A DNA stretch of 64,000 bases from Amoebophrya sp. A120 (lineage: Eukaryota > Sar > Dinophyceae > Syndiniales > Amoebophryaceae). The position numbers and the translations under genes are program-made. The DNA lies in the NCBI GenBank assembly GCA_905178155.1, contig CAJINV010000003.1, forward strand, positions 9,555,979-9,619,978, in the 5' to 3' direction. Below, in pieces: positions 1 to 10,660 of the stretch. Below the pieces are notes generated by a model. It saw nothing but the letters and a program-made list of their open reading frames with translations. It had not been told where the DNA came from and searched no databases. Within the stretch, counting starts at the first letter, position 1; the number at the start of each line of letters is the position of its first letter.

Positions 1-2706
1 CGCGCGCCCGCCCTTCCTCGAGGCACCATCGTCCCCGGACGCTCCGACTCCCATTCCGCGGGGCCCTTTGTGGCTCCAACAAACGGGCTGCCGATTTCCC
101 GGGCCTTGTTCACACAAAGGGGGAGGCGTGCCTCGCACAGTGGGCCTCCTGCAAAGCATCGGCCCCCATCCAGATCCCGCGAGCCATTGAAGATCCGGAG
201 TCTCCGGCCAACCCTTCCCTCGGGCCCCAAGCCGGCCCGACTTTACGGGGGGGGAAGCGATGCAATCTGGCCCCGGGACTCCCGAAGCCCCCGACCCCGG
301 AAACAGGCCCCCTGCCGCTGGGGCCCGAGCCTCCACGCCGGCACGGGCCCGGCGCTTCAGGAATTCCCGGAAACAAACCCTTCCTACGACGCACAGGCCG
401 CCGAGACCGCCAGCCCCTTCTGGCTTTGGACGAAAAAGCCCCGGGCCCGATGGCGAAAAAGGCTCGGGCCGCCGACAATCGAACCCCGGGGCCTTCGTTC
501 TGGCCTCCTCATCTGTTACATTCTCAACTGTTACGCAGCGAGGTAGCGACTTTTGATCATTTTAACTAGCTATACACCGCGGCAGCTAAAAATATTAGTT
601 TTTTTAATTAAAGCTGTGCTTTTTGGAATCGCGGCGGACGGCTGGATCCAGGGAGCGGCAAGGCGGAAATCCGGAGCCTGCAGCTGCATCATCGTCATCA
701 TGTAATGGACACCCGCTCCCAGCGCCACAGGTCAAGGATCCCCTCCCCGGGGGGTGGGCGAGGAAGCACTTTCGGCGACCTCATCATACAAAAGCCGAGC
801 GCTACCACGGCAAGTCGCCCCAAGAAAAGTGCCAACCAGTCGGGAGCTACCCACCACGCCTGATCAGTACAGCCTGCCCGGCCAGCTAGCCGAGCGCGAC
901 AGCCCAACATTCAGAACGACCCAGGACCCGACCCATTTTACGCCATAAGTTTTTGCTCTCACGGAAGAGGCGACGCACCCCTTTGGGTTAAGGGGCGAGG
1001 CTCTCCCTTAAGCCGCAACCCCACCCGGACAGGGGAGGCTGGGCCATTTGTGCCTTCCCTGCGGCACGGGCGAAAAAGGCAAGCGCGCGGACCGTAGACG
1101 TCAAACCATTGGCCAGCTGTTTGGCACTGCTGACGGGCAACCCACCTGGGGCACAGCGACAACTTAAAGGCTTGGCGTGTGCGTGGCGGTCGTCTTAGTG
1201 CAGCCCCTTGCCTTATTCTGCAACAGAAGCGAAGGGCGGGCGGGGGGGCTGGGATCGTAAGCCGGAGGCGCGTCGGGGCTTACCAATTAAGGGTGGCCGG
1301 CAATCCCCTTTGCATATTGAGCCCCCCGCTTCCAAACTAGCTCCGTCCTGCGCCACCAATAAACTTCCTTCTGTTGCAGAGTGAACCAACGTCCCAGGAC
1401 CGCAGAGCGCTAAGTCCACTGAACCCGGCGCAAGCCTCCTCGGGACTCCTCGCCACCTCCTGTCTGCGCGGGAGGCTTGCGGGAGCTACAGTCTTGCACT
1501 TGTAGCACGCCTCTGCTGACTTTTTCTTTCGTTTTTCTTAGTTCTTGCGCAGCGTTTCTCTACGTTCTGACTCTCGTGCGTTCTGTTCAACAAATTTGCT
1601 TCAAAAGCCCTCTGCGCGGCACGGTCTCAGTGTGACAGAATCTCAGTGGCTCGAGTGGACATCACTAGGCTGCTCGCGCGCTTGCCTGTAGATTGGCCGA
1701 GAAGTCGGCGCGTCCTCCGCCTCCTCTTTCTTCCTGCCTGTGGCCCGACGCAACATCTCGCCCAAGCTCCTGGGTGTGGGTTGCTCGCCTGCAATGAATA
1801 TGAATTGCAAAATCCCGCCTCCAGCATGACAAGTCTGCCCGCCTGACGCATGAACTCTCTCTAATACCTACAAAGGCCCGCCTCCTGGGGCTCGGGAGCA
1901 GCTGGCTTGTCGCGCTGGAGTGGGACTCCGGAGTTGATAACTCGCGACCACCCGCAGAAGGAAGGCCCCCCGGAAGGCACGCAGCCACAAACAAACGCGA
2001 TAGATTTTGTGCAAAAAAGTTAATAGTTCTCGCTCCCGCTGGGTATAACTAGCTAAAATGATCAAACGTCACTAGCTCGCTACGGAACAGCTGAGAACGT
2101 AGCAGCTGAGGAGCCCAGACTCGTCGGGGCTCGCTTCTGGAAACAAAGGTCCCCGAAAGCTCCGGCCCTTCGAGGAGGGGGCGCGCTCCTGGCCGCTAGC
2201 GGCAGGGGTGCGGCCGCGAGGCCGGAGCGCGGGGGCGCAACGAGCAGGGGGAAGGCCGCAAAGGGCATGGGCCCGGCTGCGCGGGCTAGAGGGAGGGGGC
2301 TTGGCTAGAGCAGAAGGCGTCCCAAGCTAAAGCTCCAGAGTGCCGCGGGCCGGGCTGCTAGGCTCGCCCCGAGCTGAAGCGCCAGAATGCTGGTCACCAG
2401 CACCCAGCACCCTGGCGCTTTAGCGGGGAGACTCACCGGGTGGGCCTCTCCGCTACAACCGGGGCTGGGCCCTTAGCATTTGCAAGCACTACGGGAGGGC
2501 GCGCCGCCCCCGAGTGCCGTGCGATTCTTGCGGGGGGGAAGGCGTGGCGGGGTGCGTGCTGCGTGTGTGGTTTCTGATGCGAAACGAGTTCCAGGCACAG
2601 ACGACACGCGACGAAGAGCACGAGGCGGAAGTAGGGCGCGAGACTGCGAAAGTAAGGCACTTGCTGCCGAGTCAGGAAGCTCCGCGTAGATTGTAATTGT
2701 GTCACA
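1..2706. other. GC-rich flank without recognisable gene
   Basis: No reading frame here resembles a protein family. Frames of up to about 160 codons exist on both strands and overlap one another, as expected from low stop frequency in GC-rich DNA. Two AT-richer patches (about 540-610 and 1990-2060) share a short motif reading roughly gatcattttaactagctata in opposite orientations, which may be repeat remnants. I see no RNA gene or promoter. Confidence 0.5.
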
Positions 2707-3061
2707 TGTCTCGCGCCGTCCTGTCATGGCGGCAGGGCGCATACTCCGACAGCGATGGGGAAGAGGGTAGGCAAGGCCTACCAGCGACTATGCGCGATCC
2801 TGATACCACTCCAGCGCGGGAGGGTTGGGGGAATTTCGATCGCGCGATCGGGCCGGGCGGCGTTTAGGAGAGACGGGGCGCTTGCCAAGTTCTTTTTTTA
2901 GCCATCAAGGAAGCAGATACATAGTACGTAGGGCAGTGAGGATGAGGAGCCCGGCCCTGCATGCCATACCTATCAAACCACCTCCCCTGGCCTTCGCTGC
3001 CTGGACTCACAGGCCCGCCAGCCGTTCGGAGATAGTGAGCGTGTAATTTGTATCAAGTGAG
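2707..3061 (+). repeat. 355-bp repeat family A, copy 1
   Basis: This unit begins tgtctcgcgccgtcctgtca and is followed directly by a second copy that begins tgtctcgcgtcgtcctgtca at 3062, giving a 355-bp tandem period. Shared landmarks are 'atggggaagagggtaggcaa', 'gagacggggcgcttgcc', 'gaggatgaggagcccggccc', 'acctatcaaa' and 'cgccagccgttcg'. The same landmarks recur near 4283-4475 and 45890-46216. No protein-coding potential is evident. Orientation is arbitrary. Confidence 0.75.
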
Positions 3062-4475
3062 TGTCTCGCGTCGTCCTGTCATGGCGGCAGGGCGCATATT
3101 CGGACAGCGATGGGGAAGAAGGTAGGCAAAGCCTACCAGCGACTATGCACGACCCTGATACCACTCCCATCCATCGCAGGAAGGGCCGCGCACTTCACTT
3201 GTCTCCATTGGCAACACGGACCGCGCCGCGTCCTGAACGAGAGAGCCTGCCCCCCCACTCGGCCGGAGGCCTTGCCGTTCTTAGGCCCACTACTAGCTAA
3301 GGGAGACGGAGAGCGAACTGGGGTGAAGATTGCGCCCACACTCATGAGTGCGGCGACAAGACCCCGCGCGCAGTTCTCGTCGCACAACGAACGCGAAATC
3401 GCGGGAAGGCGACTGCAGGGCGACCACCCCGGCGCCCCCGCAACGCGGGGGGCGCCCTTTGATTCCGTACGAAAGGTTAGCCACGTGAGGGCTTTTGTGG
3501 CTTGCCGCTCCTGTGTGATGTCCTTGCTCCGCGTTTTCGCGGGTTACGAGAGGCGCGCACCCCTGGAAGCGTCCTCCCCTCCGGCCGCAGTACCGGCTTA
3601 GCGCGAGGTCCCTCGTCAATCGTATTCCGCGCATGGTCTTGTATGGGGCCTCGCTTCGGCAGCCGAAGCCCCTAAAACGCGCAACGGAGCATCTGCGCAG
3701 CGACCTGTAGCCGCCTGTGATGTCCCGGCCTGTAATCCGGAACGCTCCCCACAGAATCGGCCGCCTGGCCTCCTTCCTCCCTAGAGCAGGCGCGGCGGCC
3801 CCGGCCTTCTAGCGCCCACGCGTGCCGTCGGGCGCCCGGATGTGGGACTGGCTGCAAGGCTGCGCTGTGCGCTGCTCGTGCGGAAAGCTAGGGCCACTCA
3901 GCCCGCCAAAGCTATGCCGCAACCAGAAGCACGCGGCGCATTTTCTGCCGGACCGTGCACGTGCGCGGTGATTCACGGGCGAGCGACCCCCGGCCGAGGA
4001 CGTCGCGGGTACGTGGGCCGGCGCCGGCCCTTGTCGGCTGAAGGGGCTGCGACGTAGCTATGTAGATGCTCCGGGCCCTACGCCTCGCGCAGTGCTCTGC
4101 GGCTGCACCGCTCGCGTTTGTTCCCCGAGCGAGGATCTGCACTTGGTCCCCAGCTCGGAACGCGGACACAAGCTGGCCGCGGCAGTACCCGCCAGCACTT
4201 GGCTTCTGCACGTTACTACTGCGCCCCCCTGACTCGGTGCAGCGCTAGGTGAAAGCGTCCAGAGGAAGAAGCGGAAACGTCGGGGATCGCGCGACCGAGT
4301 CGGGCTGCGTTTAGCCGAGACGGGGCGCTTGCCCAATTTTCAGGCAAGTAGATACATAGTAGGGCATTGAGGATGAGGAGCCCGGCCCTCCCTCGCACAC
4401 CTATCAAACTGCCTACCCTTATCTTTTCTCTGCCTGGGCTCACAGGCTCGCCAGCCGTTCGAAGATAATGAGCGT
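3062..4475 (+). repeat. Family A copy 2, split by a 1.1-kb insertion
   Basis: The first 105 bases match copy 1 (tgtctcg to 'gataccactcc', ending about 3166). The remainder of the unit resumes only near 4275-4283 ('ggatcgcgcga', then 'gagacggggcgcttgccc') and runs to the '...gccagccgttcgaagat' end at about 4470. The intervening 3167-4275 has no counterpart in copy 1, so it is either an insertion into the second tandem unit or foreign sequence joined by recombination. I see no terminal inverted repeats or coding frame in the insert, so its identity is unknown. Confidence 0.6.
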
Positions 4476-7400
4476 TTTTATTTGTTTGGTTTCTTTCGTC
4501 GGATTATGATTATCCGCGCAGTGTGGTACTGATTGTGCTGATCGTTTTCATGTAATGGCGTACGGCGTTCGCCTACATACTTTTTCCCGGAAAGCAACAT
4601 TTACCGCCGAGCATACTTTTTTCCTGCGCCGGCGATGTGACCGAAGCCGGCCACCTGGAGCTGGCTGCCCGAAGTCGCCTGCTGGATGATCTGGAGAGCT
4701 GCGCTCCATCCCCCATATACGGCCCATGGCGTACTGCTTTGGCGAATCCGCGGGGCGACTTGGATCGGCGACGCAGGTCCTGGCCATGGAAAGGCTTTGG
4801 CGTTGCAAGAGCAATTTCTACGCCGTGAAGCAGTACAGCAGCGAGATGATGAAGCGGCGGACCTACTAGGAGGGCCAAAGTGCCCGAGGTATGACGCCAG
4901 AGGCCGGCCGATCCCATCGGCCTGGGTTGTAGTTCCTGCTGCGCCGGAACCGGGTCCCGCCCTGGGAGATCGATGCCCGCTGATAGCGGTATCCAGCGAA
5001 AAAGCGCGGCGCCGCGCGTTCTCTATTTTTCGCTACATCGATGAGATGCAGGGTGGGAGAGAGTGCACTCGGTCGCGGCGCGCGAGTGGCGACGGGCTAC
5101 CTCCGCTCCGCACCGTACCGGGAAGAAATCTTGGCAATAAATCGCGGACTGGCCGCGCGCATCCTGTTCAAAAATATCGCACTCACACAAGTAGAGCACT
5201 TTCCCGGCTCGCTGAAAATCTCTCGCCAACCTTTATTTTCGCGATCTCCTTACCAACTTCCCCATCTTCGGCTTTCGATCTATCAGCTCCCCAAAAACTC
5301 TGCCCAAGGCTTCCCATCTGCCTTTGGCCAACATCGCGCGAGCTCGCGGCCAAGCTCGCAGTCGCGGACGAGCACAGCCGCCAGCTGCGCTGCCTTTCTA
5401 CCCACTGCGGCCGCGCCGCGGGCCCGTGCGGCGGTCGAGTCAGACAGCCGCCTCAGAATCCGGCAAGGGCGGGGGCCACCGCCGGGCCTTTTTCGTGCTT
5501 TGCGGCTGTTACAGTGCCAAAAAAATAAGCGCCCTGCGTGCGAAGTCCACAGGCTGACCATTGTGGGGGCCCGCCGCACAATACGAAGGCCCGGGGCCCC
5601 GTCGTCGGGCCGCAGGGGAAGAATGCCCCGGCCGCGAACTTCGCTCGCTCAACCTGGCTCGCTGACGGCGGCCGGTGGCCACGCCATTCCCCGCCCCGAA
5701 GCGAACCCGGAAAGAACACCCCCAAAGAAGAAACGGACCGCCGGCCCGAAAGCGCTCCCCCCTTTTCCCAGAGTCACAAGCCCGGCTCTTCCCGCGATAT
5801 GCTTCAAGCCTGCCCAGGGTCGGCCAGTTTGAATGGAGGACATGGGGCTTAGGGCATTTCAGAAAATAGGCGCACTCACCTGGTAGGCCCCTGCTACTTT
5901 CGTGCGAAAAATTTTCTTTTCCACGGCAAACGTTTCCCGCTTTGCTACGCCAACCCTTGGGGTCGCTTGAAAGTTAGGGGGCCCACCTTTTGTTTTTTTC
6001 CCATTTCGGGGGCCCGAGCGGGCCCGCTTTTCCCCGTTCCCCCCCCCCGGGCCCGGCCCGCGGATCCTTCTTCGGGGGCGGGGCCCCCGGCTCGGCCGGC
6101 GAGGAACAAAACAAAAGCCGCGGCGAAAGAAACCTAGCCCCGCCCGAGCCGGGCCGCCCGGGCGGCCAAATGCGAACACACGGGCAGAAAGGGGGGCCGG
6201 CCCAAAAAGCCCCCAGCCAGGGGCATTCCACAGCCCGCGCGCGCGCTAGCACTGGCTTGCCGGCGCCCCGTGGCCCACAAAACAGTCACTACTTTGCTTT
6301 TTTTCTATCCTGCTTTGGAGTGCAAACACTGTTTGTTTCTTTGCCGCAAAGAAAGCCCAACAAAGCGGGCGCCCCTTTGCGAAAAAAAGCAAACAGGGTG
6401 AGGCGCCAAACAAGAGGCAACAAACTGCAACAGCCGAAAAGCCCCGGGGCCGCTTCGCTCTTCCGCCAATACGTGGAATCCCGTCCCGGCCCATTGGCCG
6501 GAATATCCCAAGACGCCTGCGCCCCGCCACCAACACCAGAAAGACTCTTCAGGCAGGCTCAAGCCTCCCATGGTAGTTGGGGGGAATATGGAAGGCAAGA
6601 AGACGACGCGCTGGGGCCCCGGGGAATAAACCGAAAAAATCCCTGCGCCGTTCGGTTTTTGAAGGTTCGGACACAGGCGCCGTCTCCACGGCGGGAGGCC
6701 GATTCTATTGACAAAACCATCGGCCCCGGGCGGTCGCGTGCAAATGGCGGCCCCTTGCTTCTGTGGTCAGTTCGGCGCGGATGGATGCCCTTTGCAGCCC
6801 AACCCACAGAACGGCGATGCCAGCTCACCGCGCTGCCACTTTCGCGCCAAAGCCTGGCATGAACCGGGAAGGCTGCCCCGTATGTGACGAAGGCAGGCGC
6901 CGCGGCATTTGCCACGCACTTCTGGCGCCGGGCCGGGGGGTTCCCCCGCGAACGAGAAAAACATACACGCAGGAGCCCGATGGCCCCTCTCTGGAAACGG
7001 CTGAGGGGCCCGCAGCTTCGAGCCTTTTCATAGGCGCAGGCCTTGCCCCTTGCTCTACCGCTTTCTTTGCCTTGCGCTACGCTACCGGGGCGATTTCATA
7101 CTCATCCAACGAACACAAAGGTGGGCCGGCCGTTTGGAGAAACACACCAGGACAAACAACGCGCGCGGAGTCCGCTTCTGCTGCTGGGCTCCTTCGCGCG
7201 CTGCTGTGTTTGATGGCTTGATCATGTCGGAGGGTAGCGCTGGCTTTCGCGGGCTTGATCGAAAACCACGAACCCTCTGCCGGCCTTTGGGCCGACAACA
7301 TTCCCGGCCCCGCCGCCACGAACGTCGCGAAGGCGCCAGGCTATGCTCAGCGGCTACACAGCCGCCACGTTCTTGCTCTTCGCTTCCACCAAGCGGCCTG

Positions 7401-9147
7401 CGGGCGAGCGTGGCCGGGTTGACTACTGTCCCACTGAACACACGAGAGCGGCCTGCCTCACACGGAAATGCCTGTCGGCTGCGCGAGATAGCCGCATCTC
7501 TCCCCGCAGTCCGCCTCAACATTGCCAGCATTATTCAAATCACAATGGCGCGCACTCAAACTCCAGGGAGTCGGGCAGCGGCGTGTTCGTCTTGGTTGTT
7601 CTTTTTCCTCTTTTCTCTTGGGCCTGCTCACGCACTTAGCACAGAGGAAACCGACTAAGACTAACTCTGGCGCAAGGCTCTATTTTTTGCTCTGTGGGCT
7701 CTCTAACTACTTCTTGCTCTTTTGGCTCTACGAAGCTATTTTCTCTGCGGGCACTTCTACTCTGCTACTTTAAACTTAAAGAGCTACCTACGGCTCTGCG
7801 ATAAAATTTTGCTTTTTGCGTAGTACGCTAAAAACTACCTAAACTGCTACCTCCGGCCCTACACGGCGCGCGGGTTAAACTTCGGAAGCATGCACAACAA
7901 CCAGAAGCAGTCCGAGGACGCAGACTGCTGCCTCGCTTCTGTTGGCGTTCCTACACTTCTTCTCGGCGCCGGGGAACTTTGGGGGCTGTCGACGCTTCTA
8001 GTGGGCCCTCCTGCCGTCTTGCGCTTTTCTACGCCGCAACCCTGGCCGCGCCTTTCTTTGCGGATGATCGGCGGCCTACTTTAGTCCCGGCCCTTTCGGC
8101 CCCGGGGATAGTGGGCATGCCCTTTGTCAAGCTTTTGCGACTTAGAATCTTTGGAGCGGCGCGCCTTTGGGGGGGGAGTGTCAGCGTGCGCGGCTCCTCG
8201 CGTCCTTGTGTCTCGTCATCCTCGTACACTCAGCGCGAGCATGATATACGAACACTTTCAGCCATTTGAGCTGTCTCATCTGTGAGTGCTCGCAGACTCT
8301 GGGCAGTGACCTGAGTCTCTGGTCCGATGTGAGAACTTTGCTTCAGAAACTTTCGCGCGTCGGCGGTTTCTTTCTCCTTGCGTGCTTGCGTGTTCAAGTT
8401 CAGGCTCTAACACAAGTAGGAGGTGCTCAGCATTTATGAGATCCCACCCAATAACTTTCCTTAGGGAGGGGGAGGGCGCGTGCTGAAGGGCCATTCTGTA
8501 TACCGATACATAGGCGCTTCGAGAAATCCTTAATAGTCGAGACGGGAAGTAGAGGCTTGCTGCCACAGTCAAAGTCAATACGTTTCCGCTTACTATTTGT
8601 CTTTCTTTGATTGTTCATATTTCTTGTGCTGTCAGGGCATGGCTCAAGTTTGTACTCGGCCCAATTCGAGATTGTTTGCATCGTCCTTCGTCCTCCTCGT
8701 GCAACTCTCTAAATGGTCGCAAAGCTGCTCCTGCCTAACAAGATATATAGCAACGATATACATAGATATACTCAAGTCAGACACCGGGAGATGAGAGTAA
8801 ACCACTATCGATCCCGCCTCTCTGTACAGGTAAATGTAAAAAGAGCATTGAGATTTTCTCACTTGCAGTCGTATATCTACACGCAGTTTGTTAGCTCATG
8901 CTCTTTGTTCTGTTGAGTTAATTACTATCGATCGCGATCCTCTAATGCAATCGCGTCGGATCGCGGTAGCAAGTGTTTCCCTTTCTTCGCTAGCTTGCCG
9001 CCTGCACATGAGGCCCACGCCCTATCTTGAGCGTCTCTCTTCATTGTTCGCGAGGTAGCGCGTCCGGGAGCCTGCTGACACTTTGCATTGATGAGCGGGC
9101 CGACGAATCAAGGCACAAGCAGGAAATAATAGCGGCAGGGTGTGAGA
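4476..9147. other. 3' flank of the large minus-strand gene; no gene seen
   Basis: This stretch lies downstream of the stop codon at 9148 and must contain the 3' untranslated region, but no polyadenylation signal could be assigned. The part from about 5500 to 7600 is very GC-rich, with overlapping spurious frames on both strands. The part from about 7650 to 9000 is less GC-rich and contains short AT-rich pieces such as agatatatagcaacgatata near 8742-8761. No protein family or RNA gene was recognised. Confidence 0.5.
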
Positions 9148-9603
9148 TCAATATCCGCTGGCAGCAGTATTTTCTCGGCTCTGCAGCAGGGCAAGCGCCA
9201 TCTCTTCGTTCACGGGAGGCGCATCGTCTAGCCCTTCTCTCATAAAGTCCTTCATAGCGACGATCTTCAGGAACGCATCCTTTCGATATTCTCTGCTATC
9301 CTGCCACGTGTGCCATTCTTGTGTGATTTCGTCAGGAGTCGCAGCGCTGCTCTCCACATGCGCCCAGTTGTGTGTCTCCTGTGCGTCCTTTGGTGGGGCT
9401 CCCAGGCTGTCCGAAATGCACCAGAACCCTCTATCCTTGTGCAGCAGGTGTCCCTGCATCGCGAGCCCTGCTTCAGTTTGTTGATCTGTCAACGGCCGGC
9501 CGTCCTCACTTACCCAATAAAGATACTGGCCACCATTTTCCATTTCAAACACTGGCCGCCCAAAGAGCTCCTGCGGTTGTCTCAGGAAGCATCCATCCAA
9601 AAC
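9148..9603 (-). CDS. Terminal exon of giant membrane protein (aromatic module 3)
   Basis: This 152-codon exon ends in TGA at 9148-9150, taken as the true stop of the large gene because no donor precedes it. The acceptor is strong (tttgatccatttgtgccag before 9603) and phase 0. It matches the phase-0 donor at 14955. The spliced join gives SGVE/VLDGCFLRQ, then FGRPVF and YLYW. This parallels a segment of the preceding exon that reads LVGASGENELMNGVYW, then FGVPIF and RYLFM. The exon therefore completes a second copy of the same module, followed by an acidic, helical tail (about DFMREGLDD to SRENTAASGY). The module is a recurring protist-type W/Y/G-rich unit of unknown function. I do not know a name for it. 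Confidence 0.75.
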   Translation of the reverse strand, partial: VLDGCFLRQPQELFGRPVFEMENGGQYLYWVSEDGRPLTDQQTEAGLAMQGHLLHKDRGFWCISDSLGAPPKDAQETHNWAHVESSAATPDEITQEWHTWQDSREYRKDAFLKIVAMKDFMREGLDDAPPVNEEMALALLQSRENTAASGY

Positions 9604-10389
9604 CTGGCACAAATGGATCAAAGAATCAAAAAGAAGAAGGGGCCGCACTACAAGCCAGCAACACGGAAAGCCTGGCAATCCCCGCCAGGACATTCGGCCG
9701 GGTCAACTTTGGATGGGGCGGTCTCATCCTGGTGTGGCGCGAGGAGCGGGCCATGGCAAGGCACTGGGGCGGGCCGGTGACCGAGAGGACCGGGTGGGGG
9801 GGGCATACAAAACGGGCGCCCTTAGCGCTGAGCTCAAACTCCGCGGGCACTACAGGCCGGCCGGGTGGCCTAGTATGGAAGCCGGCAGAAGCGCGCCGAA
9901 TATGGGGCAGCTCGGATGTTCGTCCTGGCTTGGCTAATTCTTGCCGCCGCCCGCACCCGACCGCGCCCCGCCGGTCTATCTTGCCTTGCGGGCCAACTTT
10001 TCGCAATGCCGTTCGGCGCTTTTGTTTGCCGTCCCGCCCGGGGGCGCCGCCGTCTGTGTCGCCGCGCCGCGGTTTTTCTGGCTTGGCACAAAAACCAACA
10101 CAGCTTCGATGGCCACAATCTATGCCGCCGCGCCTAATTTTTTGCACGGCGGAAACTGCCCAAAGTTGCCGACCGCTGGGGTTCGAAAGGGCAAGCGTTC
10201 CCGACACGCTATGGCCCCACTTGGGTCTCCACCAGATCGGGCCCCTTGGGCGCCCCGGGCATCGCTTGCCGTTTTTGGTAGGGCGCGTTTTTTTTTTTTG
10301 TTTTTCCTTGTCAGCAAAGCAGTCGGCTTGTCCTCTCGTCGGCCTCTGAAGTGCTCGGCTTTGTTTAGTGCGCGGCTTTTCTATCTTTG

Positions 10390-10660
10390 GCATTTTTCCG
10401 GCCCTTCCTTTTTGGGCGCCGCAAAGCCAAACCGCCAGGAGCCAAGGCGGTGGGAGCCCCGAAAGGGCGCCCCTTATTGCCGGCCCCCCTGCGCCGTTGG
10501 TTAGGTTTTCCAAAGCGGAAGGCGGGAGAATGAATAGCCTCGGGCTTGTTTGACGGAAAAGCCCGGGCCGCCTGGTGCGTGAGGCGTTTTTTTTTATGCC
10601 AGAAAACACTTCCGGCCGCCTGCACGCCGTCGGGCATTTTGCTGGGCGGGTGCCAAAAAA
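10390..10660 (+). repeat. GC-rich interspersed repeat family C, copy 1
   Basis: This segment contains 'ttgccggcccccctgcgccg', then 'gcctcgggcttgtttg', then 'acacttccggccgcctgc'. The same order, diverged, recurs at about 62240-62530 ('ctgccggcccccctgcgccg') and 63050-63320 ('ttgccggccccctgcgtcg', 'gcgcgggcttgtttgg', 'acgcttccggccgattgc'). No protein or structural RNA is recognised. It is probably an old non-autonomous element or a degenerate piece of a larger one. Confidence 0.55.

Noticed and set aside
5990-6862. 290-codon plus-strand frame
   Set aside because: Low-complexity Gly/Pro/Arg start, overlapping minus-strand frames, and no resemblance to a protein family.
10180-10200. tRNA-like T-loop string 'gggttcgaaagg'
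   Set aside because: No matching acceptor stem, D-arm or anticodon arm is found around it.
9626-10609. 327-codon open frame on the minus strand overlapping the start of the last intron
   Set aside because: An equally long frame runs on the plus strand over the same bases. Composition is Arg/Pro/Gly/Lys-rich as expected of GC-rich noise, no motif is visible, and the real exon (9603-9148) lies in a neighbouring segment with a good acceptor.
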